DNA of 64,000 bases from Sugiyamaella lignohabitans (Eukaryota > Ascomycota > Dipodascomycetes > Dipodascales > Trichomonascaceae), in NCBI RefSeq assembly GCF_001640025.1, contig NC_031674.1, positions 2,294,001 to 2,358,000 of the forward strand, given 5' to 3'. The notes beneath the pieces were generated by a model. The model was not told the origin of the DNA and searched no databases. It saw nothing but the letters and a program-made list of their open reading frames with translations. Position 1 is the stretch's first letter. Each line of letters begins with the position of its first letter. Positions 32,367 to 43,095 of the stretch are shown in pieces. A program made the position numbers and the translations under genes.

Positions 32367-33899
32367 ATGGTTAAACGCTCAATTGGAGACAATAGCAGCT
32401 GTGATGCTACTGGTCACAAGACTAGGTCACAATTACCTAGGCCCGAACATAATCTAGGGAAAATTATTAACAACCGCATCCAGCTCACTGGCCTCATTGG
32501 TACTGGTGAGTATGGTACTGTATACTCAGCTGTTGATATTTACAGCCGAGAGAAGCTCGCAGTCAAAGCACTTCCTAGGCAACTTTCAGCAATTGGTGCA
32601 AATGGCCCATCAACAAAACGTAGACGAGTTGCCAGCTCTCAAGATGAAAGATATATTGATGCTGATTATGCGTCGTTTGATAAAGTGACTGCATTCTCAA
32701 ACCTCTATCCCACTGACAGGGCTTATAGAGAGGCTGCTTTGCATTTGAGAGTTCATGGTCACCCCAATATTCTTAGTATTCTGGAAATTCTAGAGTCAGT
32801 ACAATATCTGTTTTTGGTTCTAGATTACTATCCTCGGGGTGACTTATTTCATTGCATTACAGACTTGCGATGGTACGTGGGGGATGATACCAGTGCTCGA
32901 GCCATTTTCAGTCAGCTTGCTGATGCAGTAACGTTTTGTCACAAAAATGGTGTTTATCACTGTGATTTGAAGCCTGAGAATGTTCTCGTCAGTGATGACG
33001 GTTCAACCATTCGTTTGGCTGACTTTGGATTAGCTACAACTCAGATGCTAAGTTCAGACTTTGGCTGTGGCTCTACTTTTTACATGTCACCAGAGAGAAT
33101 CAGTCATAGTGGAGAACAAGCTCGAGTGGGAGCTTATTTCTCAACAATTGCAGCCGATGTATGGGCCCTTGGTGTCATCCTACTAAATCTCACCTGTGGG
33201 CGAAATCCTTGGAGGAAGGCATCAAAGTTTGATGACAACTCATACAAGGCGTTTCTTCGAGATAGTCATTTCTTGCAAAGAATATTGCCAGTGTCGTCTG
33301 ATTTAAACGCCATTTTATTACGTGTTTTCACTCCTTCTGCACGAACCCGCATCAGTCCTGAGTCTTTACACTGGCTGGTTGTCACTTGCAAACACCTCAC
33401 TGTTACAAATCAACCCCCAGTTCCATCCAATGTTGCCGCCCCACCAACTGTTACACCAGTGACCACTGCTAGTTATCACAAAACTCCGGTTATTGGTGCA
33501 AGTGTACTACCACCAACACCTATCGCATCACCTTTATCCACATCTGACGATTCATTGCCTAGCACAAAACAAAATATCCTACCGCCAACCCAAACCAAGA
33601 CAATCCCAACGCAAAGTACAACTTCTCCAAAGGCTCTTGACTCGAGAGCACTTGGCTCGGCTTCCCCTTCACTATCACCAACTTCACCATTGACAGGACT
33701 GGGACTTTTGCCAGCCCCCAAATTCAATAGTGGTGCAGTCTTACCCCCGATCAGTACCCTAGACCTGTCCTCCAATGCATATATGAGAACTCCTAGAACG
33801 AGTCCGATTCATGGTTCTCACAGCTTCCCTCCTGCTCCTACTCATAGTCGCCAACCAATAACCACCGACCAACTTCCTCTCACACCAATTCTATCGTGA
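32367..33899 (+). CDS. Ran1/Sks1/Vhs1-family Ser/Thr protein kinase
   Basis: 510 residues. The kinase domain spans about residues 36-330: glycine loop GTGEYGTV, VAIK-type Lys in LAVKALPR, catalytic loop YHCDLKPENVLV near residue 198 with the Cys of HCDLKPEN typical of this family, then ADFGLATT and the activation segment SSDFGCGSTFYMSPE. These match fission yeast Ran1/Pat1 and budding yeast Sks1/Vhs1, nutrient-linked kinases that affect meiosis entry or filamentation. A 40-residue insert follows the Lys (GPSTKRRRVASSQDERY), and the C-terminal ~170 residues are Pro/Ser/Thr-rich and disordered. The TGA stop overlaps GTGAGT, a splice-donor-like hexamer, so a further exon is possible but unsupported. 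The upstream gene-free region is very long. Confidence 0.87.
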   Translation: MVKRSIGDNSSCDATGHKTRSQLPRPEHNLGKIINNRIQLTGLIGTGEYGTVYSAVDIYSREKLAVKALPRQLSAIGANGPSTKRRRVASSQDERYIDADYASFDKVTAFSNLYPTDRAYREAALHLRVHGHPNILSILEILESVQYLFLVLDYYPRGDLFHCITDLRWYVGDDTSARAIFSQLADAVTFCHKNGVYHCDLKPENVLVSDDGSTIRLADFGLATTQMLSSDFGCGSTFYMSPERISHSGEQARVGAYFSTIAADVWALGVILLNLTCGRNPWRKASKFDDNSYKAFLRDSHFLQRILPVSSDLNAILLRVFTPSARTRISPESLHWLVVTCKHLTVTNQPPVPSNVAAPPTVTPVTTASYHKTPVIGASVLPPTPIASPLSTSDDSLPSTKQNILPPTQTKTIPTQSTTSPKALDSRALGSASPSLSPTSPLTGLGLLPAPKFNSGAVLPPISTLDLSSNAYMRTPRTSPIHGSHSFPPAPTHSRQPITTDQLPLTPILS

Positions 33900-34056
33900 G
33901 TCTCCTAAAACTACTAAATTATCATGTTATATAATGTATAGCTAAGCTAGTGCAGCTTCTATCACTTGCCATTACGACCAATAGATTATTTATTCCTACC
34001 TTTGTATTTCTCATATGGTTGAACGATGCTTCGGGGAGTGGAGATACGTATATGCA

Positions 34057-34064
34057 TCACGTGA
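34057..34064. promoter_or_regulatory. TCACGTGA E-box (Cbf1-type)
   Basis: Perfect palindrome, but 160 bp downstream of the kinase stop and 1.75 kb upstream of the next ORF, so a promoter role is doubtful. Confidence 0.25.
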
Positions 34065-34864
34065 ACTGTTTAAAAACGTTAACATCCACACAGTTCGCCG
34101 GGGACATGATGCGTCGCAGGAGAGAATCTGCAGGGAGTGTCAATCTTATGCGTCGATGAACACATCTCGGGTGAGTAACCTCAGACCGGTAAGCTATGCA
34201 CAGGGAAACGCCTTGAATAACCTCGCCCTCTCCTCAAACTGACACGGACATAAAAGAAACGTTTGGTTGGCACATAATGAAGCCAAGCCACCTAGTCTTG
34301 AACTTTGATTCCATGTAGCCTGCTGTTACAAGTTAATTGAGGCTGGATTTGTACCTGGTGCCTTACCTAGTGCCTTACCTTAGTGAAAATTCTTCAGGTA
34401 CAGGGAAAGAAAAGGTTTGTTAGCTGTGTCATGCCGGGTATAGACCGGACCAGCCACAGAAGCGGGTCTGTAGACAGCGCTGATAATGTCACTGACATTT
34501 TGCGATCTTGTCTTACACCCTTCGTGCAAGTCTGTTTCGTGACTGACAGCGATTTACTCAACAAACCGAGATCTTGGGGAAAAGCCGGAGAAAAAAAGAA
34601 ATCAATATTGCCCTTTGACCACCGGGTTTCGTCCTGTTTCCTTCAACCTGCACTTTACTCCAATGGTCAACCCCAATGATGTGGTACATTAATTATCTAC
34701 ACGTTTCTGAATGTATGCAGTCAATCGGTTTCTTTTGCAACTGTTCTTCTGAAACTTGTATCAAGGAGAGATAATTATTTTTGTTCTTCTCGCATGTCCA
34801 ATTGCTGAGGACGCCGATCCTTTCAATTTACCTAAAACGGCTTAATTGATTTGCACGGCTGCAT

Positions 34865-34881
34865 CGACGCGCTACGCGTCG
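34865..34881. repeat. Solitary GC hairpin CGACGCG-CTA-CGCGTCG
   Basis: Perfect 7-bp stem with 3-nt loop, the same geometry as the first hairpin of the triple-hairpin repeat but without hairpins 2 and 3. Confidence 0.6.
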
Positions 34882-35816
34882 CGTGGTGTTTTGCATATCG
34901 TTTTCGGCGCTTTTTTTTCGATGGCTGGTCGGTAATATGTACCGAACCCCGGGGTTTCTAGTTGATCTCGGAAGTTTGTTCAACCAGCTATGTAGTGAAA
35001 GTCTTTTGATAGTAACGAATGGTTGGTCAGGATGTTCAGGATGTGGCGGAGTGATGAAGTATAATTTTAATTTTAATTTTTAACTTTGGTGTACAATAAA
35101 CTTTGAATAATACAATGGAAAGCAAAATGGTTGGTTTGAAATATATGCAGGACCAGAGTTTTAAAGTCAAAGCTTAAAAAAAAGTTTCTTTACAAGTAAA
35201 TTGAAAGTTTTCAATTCTGTGGTAGTATACAATTATACTAATCGGCTGTGCACTCCTAAGACCCACTCTCGCTTCTACTTCTCGCCAACTAAAAATGCAG
35301 TACATGCTTTGAATCAACAGTTACTTACTGCTAAATATCTATATCCTAGTAACCGCGAGTAATAAATCCAAGTCTGGCTGTCCAAGATCAACACCATAGG
35401 TCACACCTGGTGTTGCCATTATTTTGTTGCGGATCTGTTGTGGCGCGCATGTCGGTAATCTTCTCGGGATGGCTAATCGTAGGTGTGATCCCATGTTTAA
35501 GATTGGTTGATCTATGCATTCAAGCCACAATGAGTCCCATTCATAAAGTTTGATTCGCCGGACTAGCAGTTCAGCAAACATCCAGGAAATAATATTGGTA
35601 TAGCCATATTATTCTAGATAATCATCGAGCTTTGGGCTAAAAACCTGGTGATGGCTTCATCGTGCTTAGAGTTAGGTGGTTGGTATCGGGTAAAAGTGGC
35701 CGGACCATGATCATTTGCGTAAACAAAGACACATACACAAAGGCACCTTGTCGACTCATATAAGGCGGGTCATTTCTTGAAATTGAATCTTGGTTATCAA
35801 ACGACAAGTTTTCACT

Positions 35817-36392
35817 ATGTCTGATATTGATACATTGATAGGCTCACCTGCTGATACACACCTGTCGGCTTTTACAAAACCATGCTGCTCTCAATATATA
35901 CATGAAACCGATGTTGGCAGTTGCCCACCTATACCAAGACTTTCTAGCCGCCGGCCATGCTATAATTTTGTGAGACATAGTGGGACCAAAATGCATTCTC
36001 CTACAGCTAGTACTGATTCTGATAGTCTAACGATAGTTGACTACAGTCCTCTAGCAAAGAGAAGCCGGAGGTCAAGTTACAACTTTACCGATTACGGCTT
36101 ATTTTCAAATCTTGAAAATAAACCCGAATTACCGAAACTCACTACAGCAAGAAATTGCAGAAGAGCCTTCAGTGCTTACAACCAGGAAGAATTGTTGAAT
36201 TGGCGGTACGGTAGACATGTCAAAGAAATTGATATATATGAGAAGCCGCCAGCTCCATTGGAAAAGGACAAACGTTCCGAGAAAACAGGCGACCCCACAA
36301 CCGACTCACGGTCAAAGAAGCAGAAGTTTTTGAAATCATGCCAAAGACAAGTGCTCAAGCTGTTCATCAGACGAACAACTGTTACTGCGTAA
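35817..36392 (+). CDS. Hypothetical protein, 191 aa
   Basis: I do not recognise this protein. The start is ATG 35817, with a TATAAGG box about 55 bp upstream; the frame extends further upstream only through a non-ATG codon. It is polar, with no membrane span or signal peptide. Features seen: a basic patch LAKRSRRSSYNF near residue 88 that could be a nuclear signal, two similar Arg-Arg/Ser-Tyr/Cys-Tyr-Asn-Phe words (SRRPCYNF, SRRSSYNF), and a Lys/Arg-rich C-terminus (KKQKFLKSCQRQVLKLFIRR). It converges on CDC14. The repeated YNF word and the length argue for a real gene, possibly lineage-specific. Confidence 0.55.
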   Translation: MSDIDTLIGSPADTHLSAFTKPCCSQYIHETDVGSCPPIPRLSSRRPCYNFVRHSGTKMHSPTASTDSDSLTIVDYSPLAKRSRRSSYNFTDYGLFSNLENKPELPKLTTARNCRRAFSAYNQEELLNWRYGRHVKEIDIYEKPPAPLEKDKRSEKTGDPTTDSRSKKQKFLKSCQRQVLKLFIRRTTVTA

Positions 36393-36460
36393 CACTACAT
36401 TTATTTTATATTTATTTTCAGGTCAACTGACCATTTCATTCTAAGTGGCTAATGTAATAA

Positions 36461-36474
36461 CTGGGCAGAGCCCA
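36461..36474. repeat. Possible remnant of triple-hairpin repeat (second stem only)
   Basis: CTGGGCAGAGCCCA resembles the central stem CTGGGGC-AGA-GCCCCAG with one pair lost. It lies between convergent genes, like copies A, F, G and I. Short, so it may be chance. Confidence 0.35.
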
Positions 36475-36614
36475 CCGATCCCACTGTGAACAAACTATAA
36501 AGAGAATGATAATATAATTGTGACTAAAACAAACAACAAAGCGTAAGCCATAAAACAAACATGGGTACATGATTATAAAAACTACAAATAGAGGGAGAGA
36601 GGGGGTGGGGTAAT

Positions 36615-38411
36615 TTATTTTCTCCTTACAGTGCCAGCGCTGACTTTTCGGACACCTCCAGAACCACTAGCCAATCTTGTAGAACGTCTGGTGACGGATG
36701 GAGGGCCATCTATGGCAGAAACTCCAACAGGTGACTGAGGTGGTGAGGATGATAGCGTGGTCGTTGTGGTTGTCGTAGTAGTTGTTGTTTTGTACTGATA
36801 GCTGGGAGGTCTTGGCTGACGAACCCTTTGTGGCGACGGATTGGAGGTGGATCGTAACTTCCTGGCCATTATTATTTGTTGTTGTTGGGACAGAGTATCT
36901 GTCACAGTTCTTTTAGGAGACTTTTGTACAAGTAATTGAGGTTGAGACTCGTTGGCAAGGACCAAGTCATCAAAATCTTCGTCATCGCTGTTTGCACCGC
37001 CATTTATAGGTCTGGCTATTTTGGTTCTTCCATTATAATTTTCGTTATCATTGTCATCAATTGGAGGCTTAGCATTTCCTCTCAGCACCGATAATTGGTT
37101 GGATGCCTGTCTATGAGCGGGTGATGGACTGTTCTTTCTTGGCTGTCCGGGTGTTGGTACGGGCAATGCCGAATTTGTATTGTCTACTTCTCCCAAGATA
37201 CTTCTTTCTGGAGTTTTTGGAGGCTGGCCCGTGCCAAGTACTCTTCGAGAACGGGCACCATGTTGACCTAGTTCTTTCTCAACATCTACAAGTGGGCTAT
37301 ATCCAGCCAGGCTTGGGTCGCTGTTCTTGGAGACACACATGGTTCTACGCCATTCTCTGAATTCATTCTGATGCAAGTATAACCAATGTTGCTGGGGTCC
37401 TACAACCATTCCTGGTCTAAGGAATCTCATATAAGCGATAGCTTCGGCAGCTGTGAATCCATAGGTGTAGATAAGATGTGCTCCTATAAGACATCCAGTA
37501 CGGCCCAAGCCTGCTTTACAGTGTACAGCCACTTTTCCATTTTGTGCAATGACGCCCTCAACAGCACCAATAAAAGCTTGCACGAAAAGCATCGTAGGAC
37601 ATGTACCGTCATCAAAAATTAAATCTATGTGTTTAATGCCTCTTGCTTCAAACTCTTCCTTATTGTATAAATGCGAGTTTAACCTGACTACAAGCTTAAC
37701 CTGGTGAGCTTCAAAGTAATCTAGAACTTGGCTAAACGAGTATGGTAATGGAGATTCGTAATCAGCTTGCTGGGGTGATGCAAAAGCAATAAAATGAGGA
37801 GGGATTTCGTTAAAGTCACCTTGGTCAACCCGTTCATACAGTTCGTACTCTTCAAGGTTAAATGCCTTTAAATCTAAAAGCTTTTGCTCTTTGGCTCGCC
37901 ACACTCCATATACGACATCTTGGATAGTCATAGTGAAATCTGCTACTGCATAGCCAGCATCACGGAATGGCATGAATGGAGGATCAGCCTGAGCAATGGG
38001 AGCAAGTACCAAATGAGGAGGCCATGACTGAATTAGTACCATGTAACAACACAATACACAGGCAGCGTTAGCCCGGTCTCTAGGATTGGTTTTCGAGTAT
38101 AATACAACCGCTTTACCTTCGTTTTCCTCTTCACCCAAAATCTCGTGAAGAGTCACAGCAAATCTGTAGAGATGTCCTATATGCAGTGGACCAAAATCAT
38201 GGTGGAATGAATTGTATGGCAAAGCATCATCAATAGTGAAGTGGACAACCGAAGGAGTATCGGTTGGGGTATAATCGTAAGCTGCAAGATAGATGCGATC
38301 TAGAAAGAGTTAGAAAAGGACTTCTTAACAGACCCTATAGATTATTTTGATATGATAATAATATTTACCTTTCAAAAATTCAATTACGGGAATTTTCTGT
38401 CTTCGTGACAT
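36615..38411 (-). CDS. CDC14: CDC14, mitotic-exit dual-specificity phosphatase (one intron)
   Basis: Cell-cycle phosphatase that reverses CDK phosphorylation at mitotic exit and is held in the nucleolus for most of the cycle in budding yeast. Exon 1 is 38411-38369 and exon 2 is 38299-36615, giving 575 residues. The 69 nt intron (38300-38368) has GTAAAT, TCTAAC and TAG; splicing restores VIEFLKDRIYLAAYDYTPTDT, the conserved start. The catalytic P-loop VHCKAGLGRTGC is near residue 275, and FMPFRDAGYAVADFTMTIQDVVYGVWRAK is characteristic. The C-terminal ~200 residues are disordered and contain a run of 11 Thr encoded by four different ACN codons. The ATG-containing exon lies upstream of the long ORF, which itself lacks an ATG at its beginning. 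Confidence 0.95.
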
Positions 38412-40989
38412 GGTGAACAAGTCTTATGGGCTTGATATGCTGGAGATGAGCTGATGAGTGCGGTTAACAAGCACAAGCTGAGTCACGAAGAAGTTTAGTA
38501 ATTTGAAATGGCAACGAAATGATGATTTGCTAAGAGTTCAAGTCAAATTCAATAAAGATAAACAAATGGTCAGACTAGTATATCAAGTGAGGTCGAGTAT
38601 GTTTGTTATTGTTTATATCCTGCGGCTCGTCGGGGTCTGCATCATGCATGGTCCAGTGCATATAAACAGCACGGCTGGAGCCAATCTAGGCTAGACTGTT
38701 GTTAAGGTCTATGCAGGTCGAAGGATAAACAAGTTTCTATAGAAACAGACCCTGACATGAGCGCGTGAGCACAAACAAACAGGAGGGACAACATTTGGTG
38801 GGAAATCAAAATCGCCAGACTGTTTGCGAGTACACTCATAATTGAGTAATTCTCACTGTCATAGTGAGATCGAGAAAAAACAAGCTGACTCGACTATTCC
38901 TTTAACAGTCGAGATCATTTAACACTCGTGATGCTAACATTGTTTGTGTGCATAACCGTTTTGAGATGATTAGATACAAGATATGCTGCAGGGAGCACCA
39001 AAGACCACACACTGAGCACTCGAAAGGGGTACGGACTTCCCCTGGAAAAGCAAGATAGTCCTTGACTTCTGCCTGAGCAATTGCCTCAGACTGGGCACTG
39101 CCCGAGAGCCCGTTGTGCTCGGTTCGCGAGCGCTTGCTGGTCCCTTCGGTTGGGGGTCTTCCGAAGTCAGACTCAAGCGAAGCGAGAGGACGGGTCTGCG
39201 GCGGAACCCAAGCCGCTGTAGGTAAATGCCCAAGCCCCAAGGGGCTGTTGAGAATTTTCCGTCGCAGTCCCGGTTGCTGTGTTGGGACTTGTTAAGCAAG
39301 TTGTACTGTCCGATACAAGCATCTCGATCCTGTAGCTCCGGGAATGCTCAAATAGGGTCTGATAATTGCAGATATTATTGGAGCCGCTACTTCGCTGTTA
39401 ATTTTTCTCATTGCTTAGTTCGTTGATGGAATCTTCCACCTCAATCCTGATAGCCAGACTCTAGAAATCTAGTTTCTGTTATTCATGTTTCGAAATCGCA
39501 AAGTCGCTTGTCCGAATTGATCGCTCTCGACGGTGCCAGCACGCGAGGAACCAGTTGTTAGGGCCTGAAACCGGAGTAATCAATCATACAGTGTTAAGTA
39601 TAGCGTAATGTAGAATAATATTTCTCTTAGGCGAAGCTCATGTGATGAGGAACGTGGCAAGACTACTTACTCTCACTACAGCACCCCCGCATTTACGCAG
39701 CAGTAGGTTCTTCGCTATGCAACTGGCCAAGGAGTATCTTCTGCCTGTTATCTTGCACTCTTGTTTCGAAAAATTCGAGACATTATATATTCAGAACAAA
39801 CCGTTAAAGTCCTTTGAACCAATTTAGTCTCTGCCAATATTAAATAACGTGCCCGGTGCCGAAGGTTTTCGGTAGAAGTCGTCCTGATCCAGGTTCGAAA
39901 TCGTGCCGAGGTGATTTGATGAGACGGCTGAAGGCGTTGTCGCAATATACTGCGAATTAGCACCGAAATCGCAATGTCAACTTGGTACCCTGCAGCTCAT
40001 GTAGCATGGAACTGGTTAGTAAGGTACAGTACCCGAGGAACTTTACAGGCACTCTACATGAAGCTACAGGAACAAGTACACGAAAATTACAAGTGATACA
40101 AGATACAGATACTCCCGTTGGGCCTCGCATTTATGTTGCGTTAAGCCCCATTTGGCTTACCACGTCTGAAATTGCTTATACCCCAGTCAGAATCCACCTC
40201 CCTGTCATGCATGTGATGCATTTTGCAGAAAAAAAAATTACATATGTGGTTCCGCCCCGCCCCAACAACACAGGAGAATTCAGAGTTGTTGGTGAGTTAT
40301 TCGCTAACAATTCAGTATTAAGGAATAAATTTTGTTTTAATTGGGAGTTGACTGGTAATTTATCTTTGCGTTTGAAGAAAAAATGTTAGTTCGACCCATA
40401 CCCCATTATCGGTGCTTCTGGCTGTAAAAAATCAAGATCACATGCACTTCATCGGATAGCTGTGGAGATACCTTGGATCTCTGATGGGGTTAAGCCCTTA
40501 CCCAGGACTATTCCATCCATACTCCATCGACATGTGGATTATTACCGAGGTAAGGCGAGTCTGATATGGGCGTCCAAGCCAACTGTAATCTATCTATATA
40601 TATATATGTGAAGAAGGGCATCGTCACTCTACTGAGTACTAGCAAGATAATCGGTGGCGATTTGTTCATTAATTACATTAATTCATCAGTTGTGGGTATA
40701 TTATACATTAAATTCGACTGCTCTACATAGAACCAGCTAACAGGAAAATATCATCGGAGGCCGACATTATTAGATTCTCTCGTTTATTTGTTGTTGAGAT
40801 CTTGATTTGAAGTCCTTGAATCTGAAGTCGATATTTCTTCAGAGTTATATTCTAGTTAGAAAAGAGTTTGCTTGGATTGTACCATTATTTGTCCTGTTTA
40901 TTTGCATTGAAGGGCTCTATAGGTACGAGTAAAAGAGTTTGGATTATTCGTTTTCTCAAGTGTTGAATATTGCATTTCACTAGAACGAG
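38412..40989. other. 2.6 kb divergent region between CDC14 and FAT1
   Basis: No gene supported. It contains repeat copy H, a GCCCC-AA-GGGGC hairpin at 39236-39247, a TA run near 40594-40606 and AT-rich sequence before FAT1. ORFs inside are short and without recognisable motifs. Confidence 0.5.
39171..39230 (+). repeat. GC-rich triple-hairpin repeat, copy H (degenerate)
   Basis: ACTCAAGCGAAGCGAGAGG matches the first hairpin region, followed by ACGGGTCTGCGGCGGAACCC and CAAGCCGCTGTAGG as decayed forms of stems 2 and 3. Confidence 0.65.
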
Positions 40990-42894
40990 ATGTCAGGCCT
41001 TGAATTAGCTGCGCTTGGAGCGCTGGCGGCCGCGTATACTGATGCTAATCTTCGTCTTTCGGTTGATCTAGGAATGGCTAGTCAGATTATAAAGGTGTTC
41101 ATCCAAGCATTTTTAGCAGAGAGAAGAGGACAATGCAACTTTTACCATGTCTTCGAAAGAACTGTGAAAAGAAAACCTGATGGAATTGCTCTAGTCTATC
41201 CTCGACCTATTCCTGGTAAGACGTCCAAAGACGGCGATGCCGCTTTTGCACTGGAGACTTACACCTACCGACAATTGCATAATATTATTCTCAAGTATGC
41301 TCACCTGCTACACTTTGAGTATAATATTGGGCAGGGAGATAGTGTAGCATTTGACTGTGTCAACAAATCAGAGTATGTTTTTGTTTGGATGGCCTTGTGG
41401 TCGATTGGAGCTAAGCCCGCTTTTATCAATTATAATCTCAAGGATCATTCCTTGGTCCATTGTATCAAGGCAGCTAATGCTAAGATTGTTATTGTGGATG
41501 ACGAGGTTGCTGACAATGTTCGACCCATTGAGGATAAGCTGGATGGCGTCCCTGTAGTGTATATGGACAAATACTTTTATCAACAAGTACAAAATTCACC
41601 TCCATATGATGCTCCAGCTTCAGAAAGAAATCCTGACGACAAATTATTCGGAACTGCTATGCTGATTTACACATCTGGTACCACTGGCCTTCCCAAGGCT
41701 GCCATTATGTCATGGCATAAAGCAACACTTGGTGCCGGCACCTACGCTTACGCCAACCGAATTAGATCCACTGATATTATTTATTCGGCTATGCCTTTGT
41801 ATCACTCGACCGCATCGATTCTAGGTTTCCTCAACGCTATGTATATGGGTGCTGGTTATGCAATTGGCCACAAATTCTCGACCTCGACTTTCTGGACTCA
41901 AGTCAAGTTGACCAAGGCCACTGGTATCCAATACGTCGGCGAAACCTGCAGATACTTGTATAACGCACCACCCCACAAAGATGAACGCAATCACAACCTT
42001 CGGTTTGCGATTGGCAACGGTCTGAGACCTGACGTCTGGGCGAAATTCAAAGAGAGATTCAACATTAGAGATATTGGAGAGTTCTACGGAGCCACTGAGT
42101 TCCCTACTGCGGTTACCAACTTCCAGACAGGTGAATTCGGTATCGGTTCAGTCTCCAATTATGGCAAATTAATTAACGGAGTCCTCAGTAAAACTAGATA
42201 TAGAATTCTTCGGGTAGATCCCGACGATCCCAATGAAATTTGGAGAGATCCAAAGACTGGTTTTGGTCGCGAAGTGGATGTGGGTGAGCCTGGTGAGTTT
42301 GTTTTCCGCGTGAAGGCAGATCGAGTCCATGAGAACTTTCAAGGATACACAAACGATAAGGAGGCCACCAAGAAAAAGATTCTCTACGACGTTCTTAGCA
42401 AGGGCGACGCATTTATCAGATCTGGTGACCTGCTCAAACGTGATTCCGATGGTCTCATATACTTCGTAGACAGAATGGGTGATACATTTAGATGGAAGAG
42501 TGAAAATGTGTCTACAAACGAGATCGAGGAGTCTATGACTGGAGTTCCAGGCATTTCCCAAGTTATTGTTGTTGGAGTTAAGGTTCCCAACCATGAGGGT
42601 CGTGCTGGTTTCGCTGTCATTCAACCCAACAGTCTCAGCGACCTGCCTGATCTGGACCAGTTAGCTAAGCATCTTATTGCAAAGCTCCCACGATATGCTG
42701 TTCCCATTTTCCTGAAGTTTGTCCCTGAAATCGAAACTACCGGTAACAATAAGGTGCAGAAGAGCCGTTACCGTAACCAGAAGATTCCCAGCGACTCAGA
42801 GAAAGAGGTCATCTACTGGCTCAAAAATGACACCTATGTACCACTGACGCATGACGATTGGAGCCTTGTCACTTCTGGCAGCTCCCGTCTCTAA
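40990..42894 (+). CDS. FAT1: FAT1, very-long-chain acyl-CoA synthetase / fatty-acid transporter
   Basis: Enzyme that couples import and activation of long and very-long-chain fatty acids to CoA. It has 634 residues. The N-terminus has a hydrophobic segment (LELAALGALAAAY). The AMP-binding signature LIYTSGTTGLPKAA is at residues 226-239, followed by the conserved GNGLRPDVW and IGEFYGATEFP. The VLACS/FATP block VDRMGDTFRWKSENVSTNEIEE is near residue 492. The C-terminal tripeptide SRL fits a type 1 peroxisomal signal, as Saccharomyces Fat1 also ends in a PTS1-like IKL. CTG encodes Leu at GNGLR, which argues against the CUG-Ser code. It converges on LEU2. Confidence 0.94.
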   Translation: MSGLELAALGALAAAYTDANLRLSVDLGMASQIIKVFIQAFLAERRGQCNFYHVFERTVKRKPDGIALVYPRPIPGKTSKDGDAAFALETYTYRQLHNIILKYAHLLHFEYNIGQGDSVAFDCVNKSEYVFVWMALWSIGAKPAFINYNLKDHSLVHCIKAANAKIVIVDDEVADNVRPIEDKLDGVPVVYMDKYFYQQVQNSPPYDAPASERNPDDKLFGTAMLIYTSGTTGLPKAAIMSWHKATLGAGTYAYANRIRSTDIIYSAMPLYHSTASILGFLNAMYMGAGYAIGHKFSTSTFWTQVKLTKATGIQYVGETCRYLYNAPPHKDERNHNLRFAIGNGLRPDVWAKFKERFNIRDIGEFYGATEFPTAVTNFQTGEFGIGSVSNYGKLINGVLSKTRYRILRVDPDDPNEIWRDPKTGFGREVDVGEPGEFVFRVKADRVHENFQGYTNDKEATKKKILYDVLSKGDAFIRSGDLLKRDSDGLIYFVDRMGDTFRWKSENVSTNEIEESMTGVPGISQVIVVGVKVPNHEGRAGFAVIQPNSLSDLPDLDQLAKHLIAKLPRYAVPIFLKFVPEIETTGNNKVQKSRYRNQKIPSDSEKEVIYWLKNDTYVPLTHDDWSLVTSGSSRL

Positions 42895-42991
42895 TCCTAT
42901 AATTATATTGTACTGTTTTACTCATTTTGTTGGACAAGTGTTCAAAGCGTGTTGCGACTAGGAAAGCTTCCAGATGCGTAATTATCACGTC

Positions 42992-43046
42992 GTTTCGCGA
43001 AGCAAACATAACCGGTCTGGGGCGGAGCCCAGCCGCCGGAGGCATG
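42992..43046 (+). repeat. GC-rich triple-hairpin repeat, copy I
   Basis: GTTTCGC-GAA-GCAAAC (bulged first stem), CCGGTCTGGGGCGGAGCCCAG (shortened second stem) and CCGCCGGAGGCATG. It sits between convergent FAT1 and LEU2. Confidence 0.8.
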
Positions 43047-43095
43047 GGACCAGAAGAGCAAGAGCTGATAATTAATTAATATATAGTAGATATTT

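Larger units (their letters stand above)
33900..35816. other. 1.9 kb gene-free region downstream of the kinase
   Basis: No supportable gene. It holds a TCACGTGA at 34057-34064, a tandem TGCCTTACCTAG duplication at 34359-34384, a 17-nt perfect hairpin at 34865-34881, an AT run near 35058-35080 and a TATAAGG box at 35758-35764 just before the next ORF. Confidence 0.55.

Noticed and set aside
36395..36420. ARS consensus-like TTTTATATTTA after the orphan ORF
   Set aside because: An 11-mer of this kind is frequent in AT-rich DNA, and origin rules in this lineage are not known to follow the Saccharomyces consensus.
39880..39925. GGTTCGAAATC resembling a tRNA B box
   Set aside because: No acceptor or D-arm pairing can be drawn around it, and no T-run follows.
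39982..40389. 135-codon plus-strand ORF upstream of FAT1
   Set aside because: Begins from TTG, has no recognised domain and lies in a region with decayed repeats.
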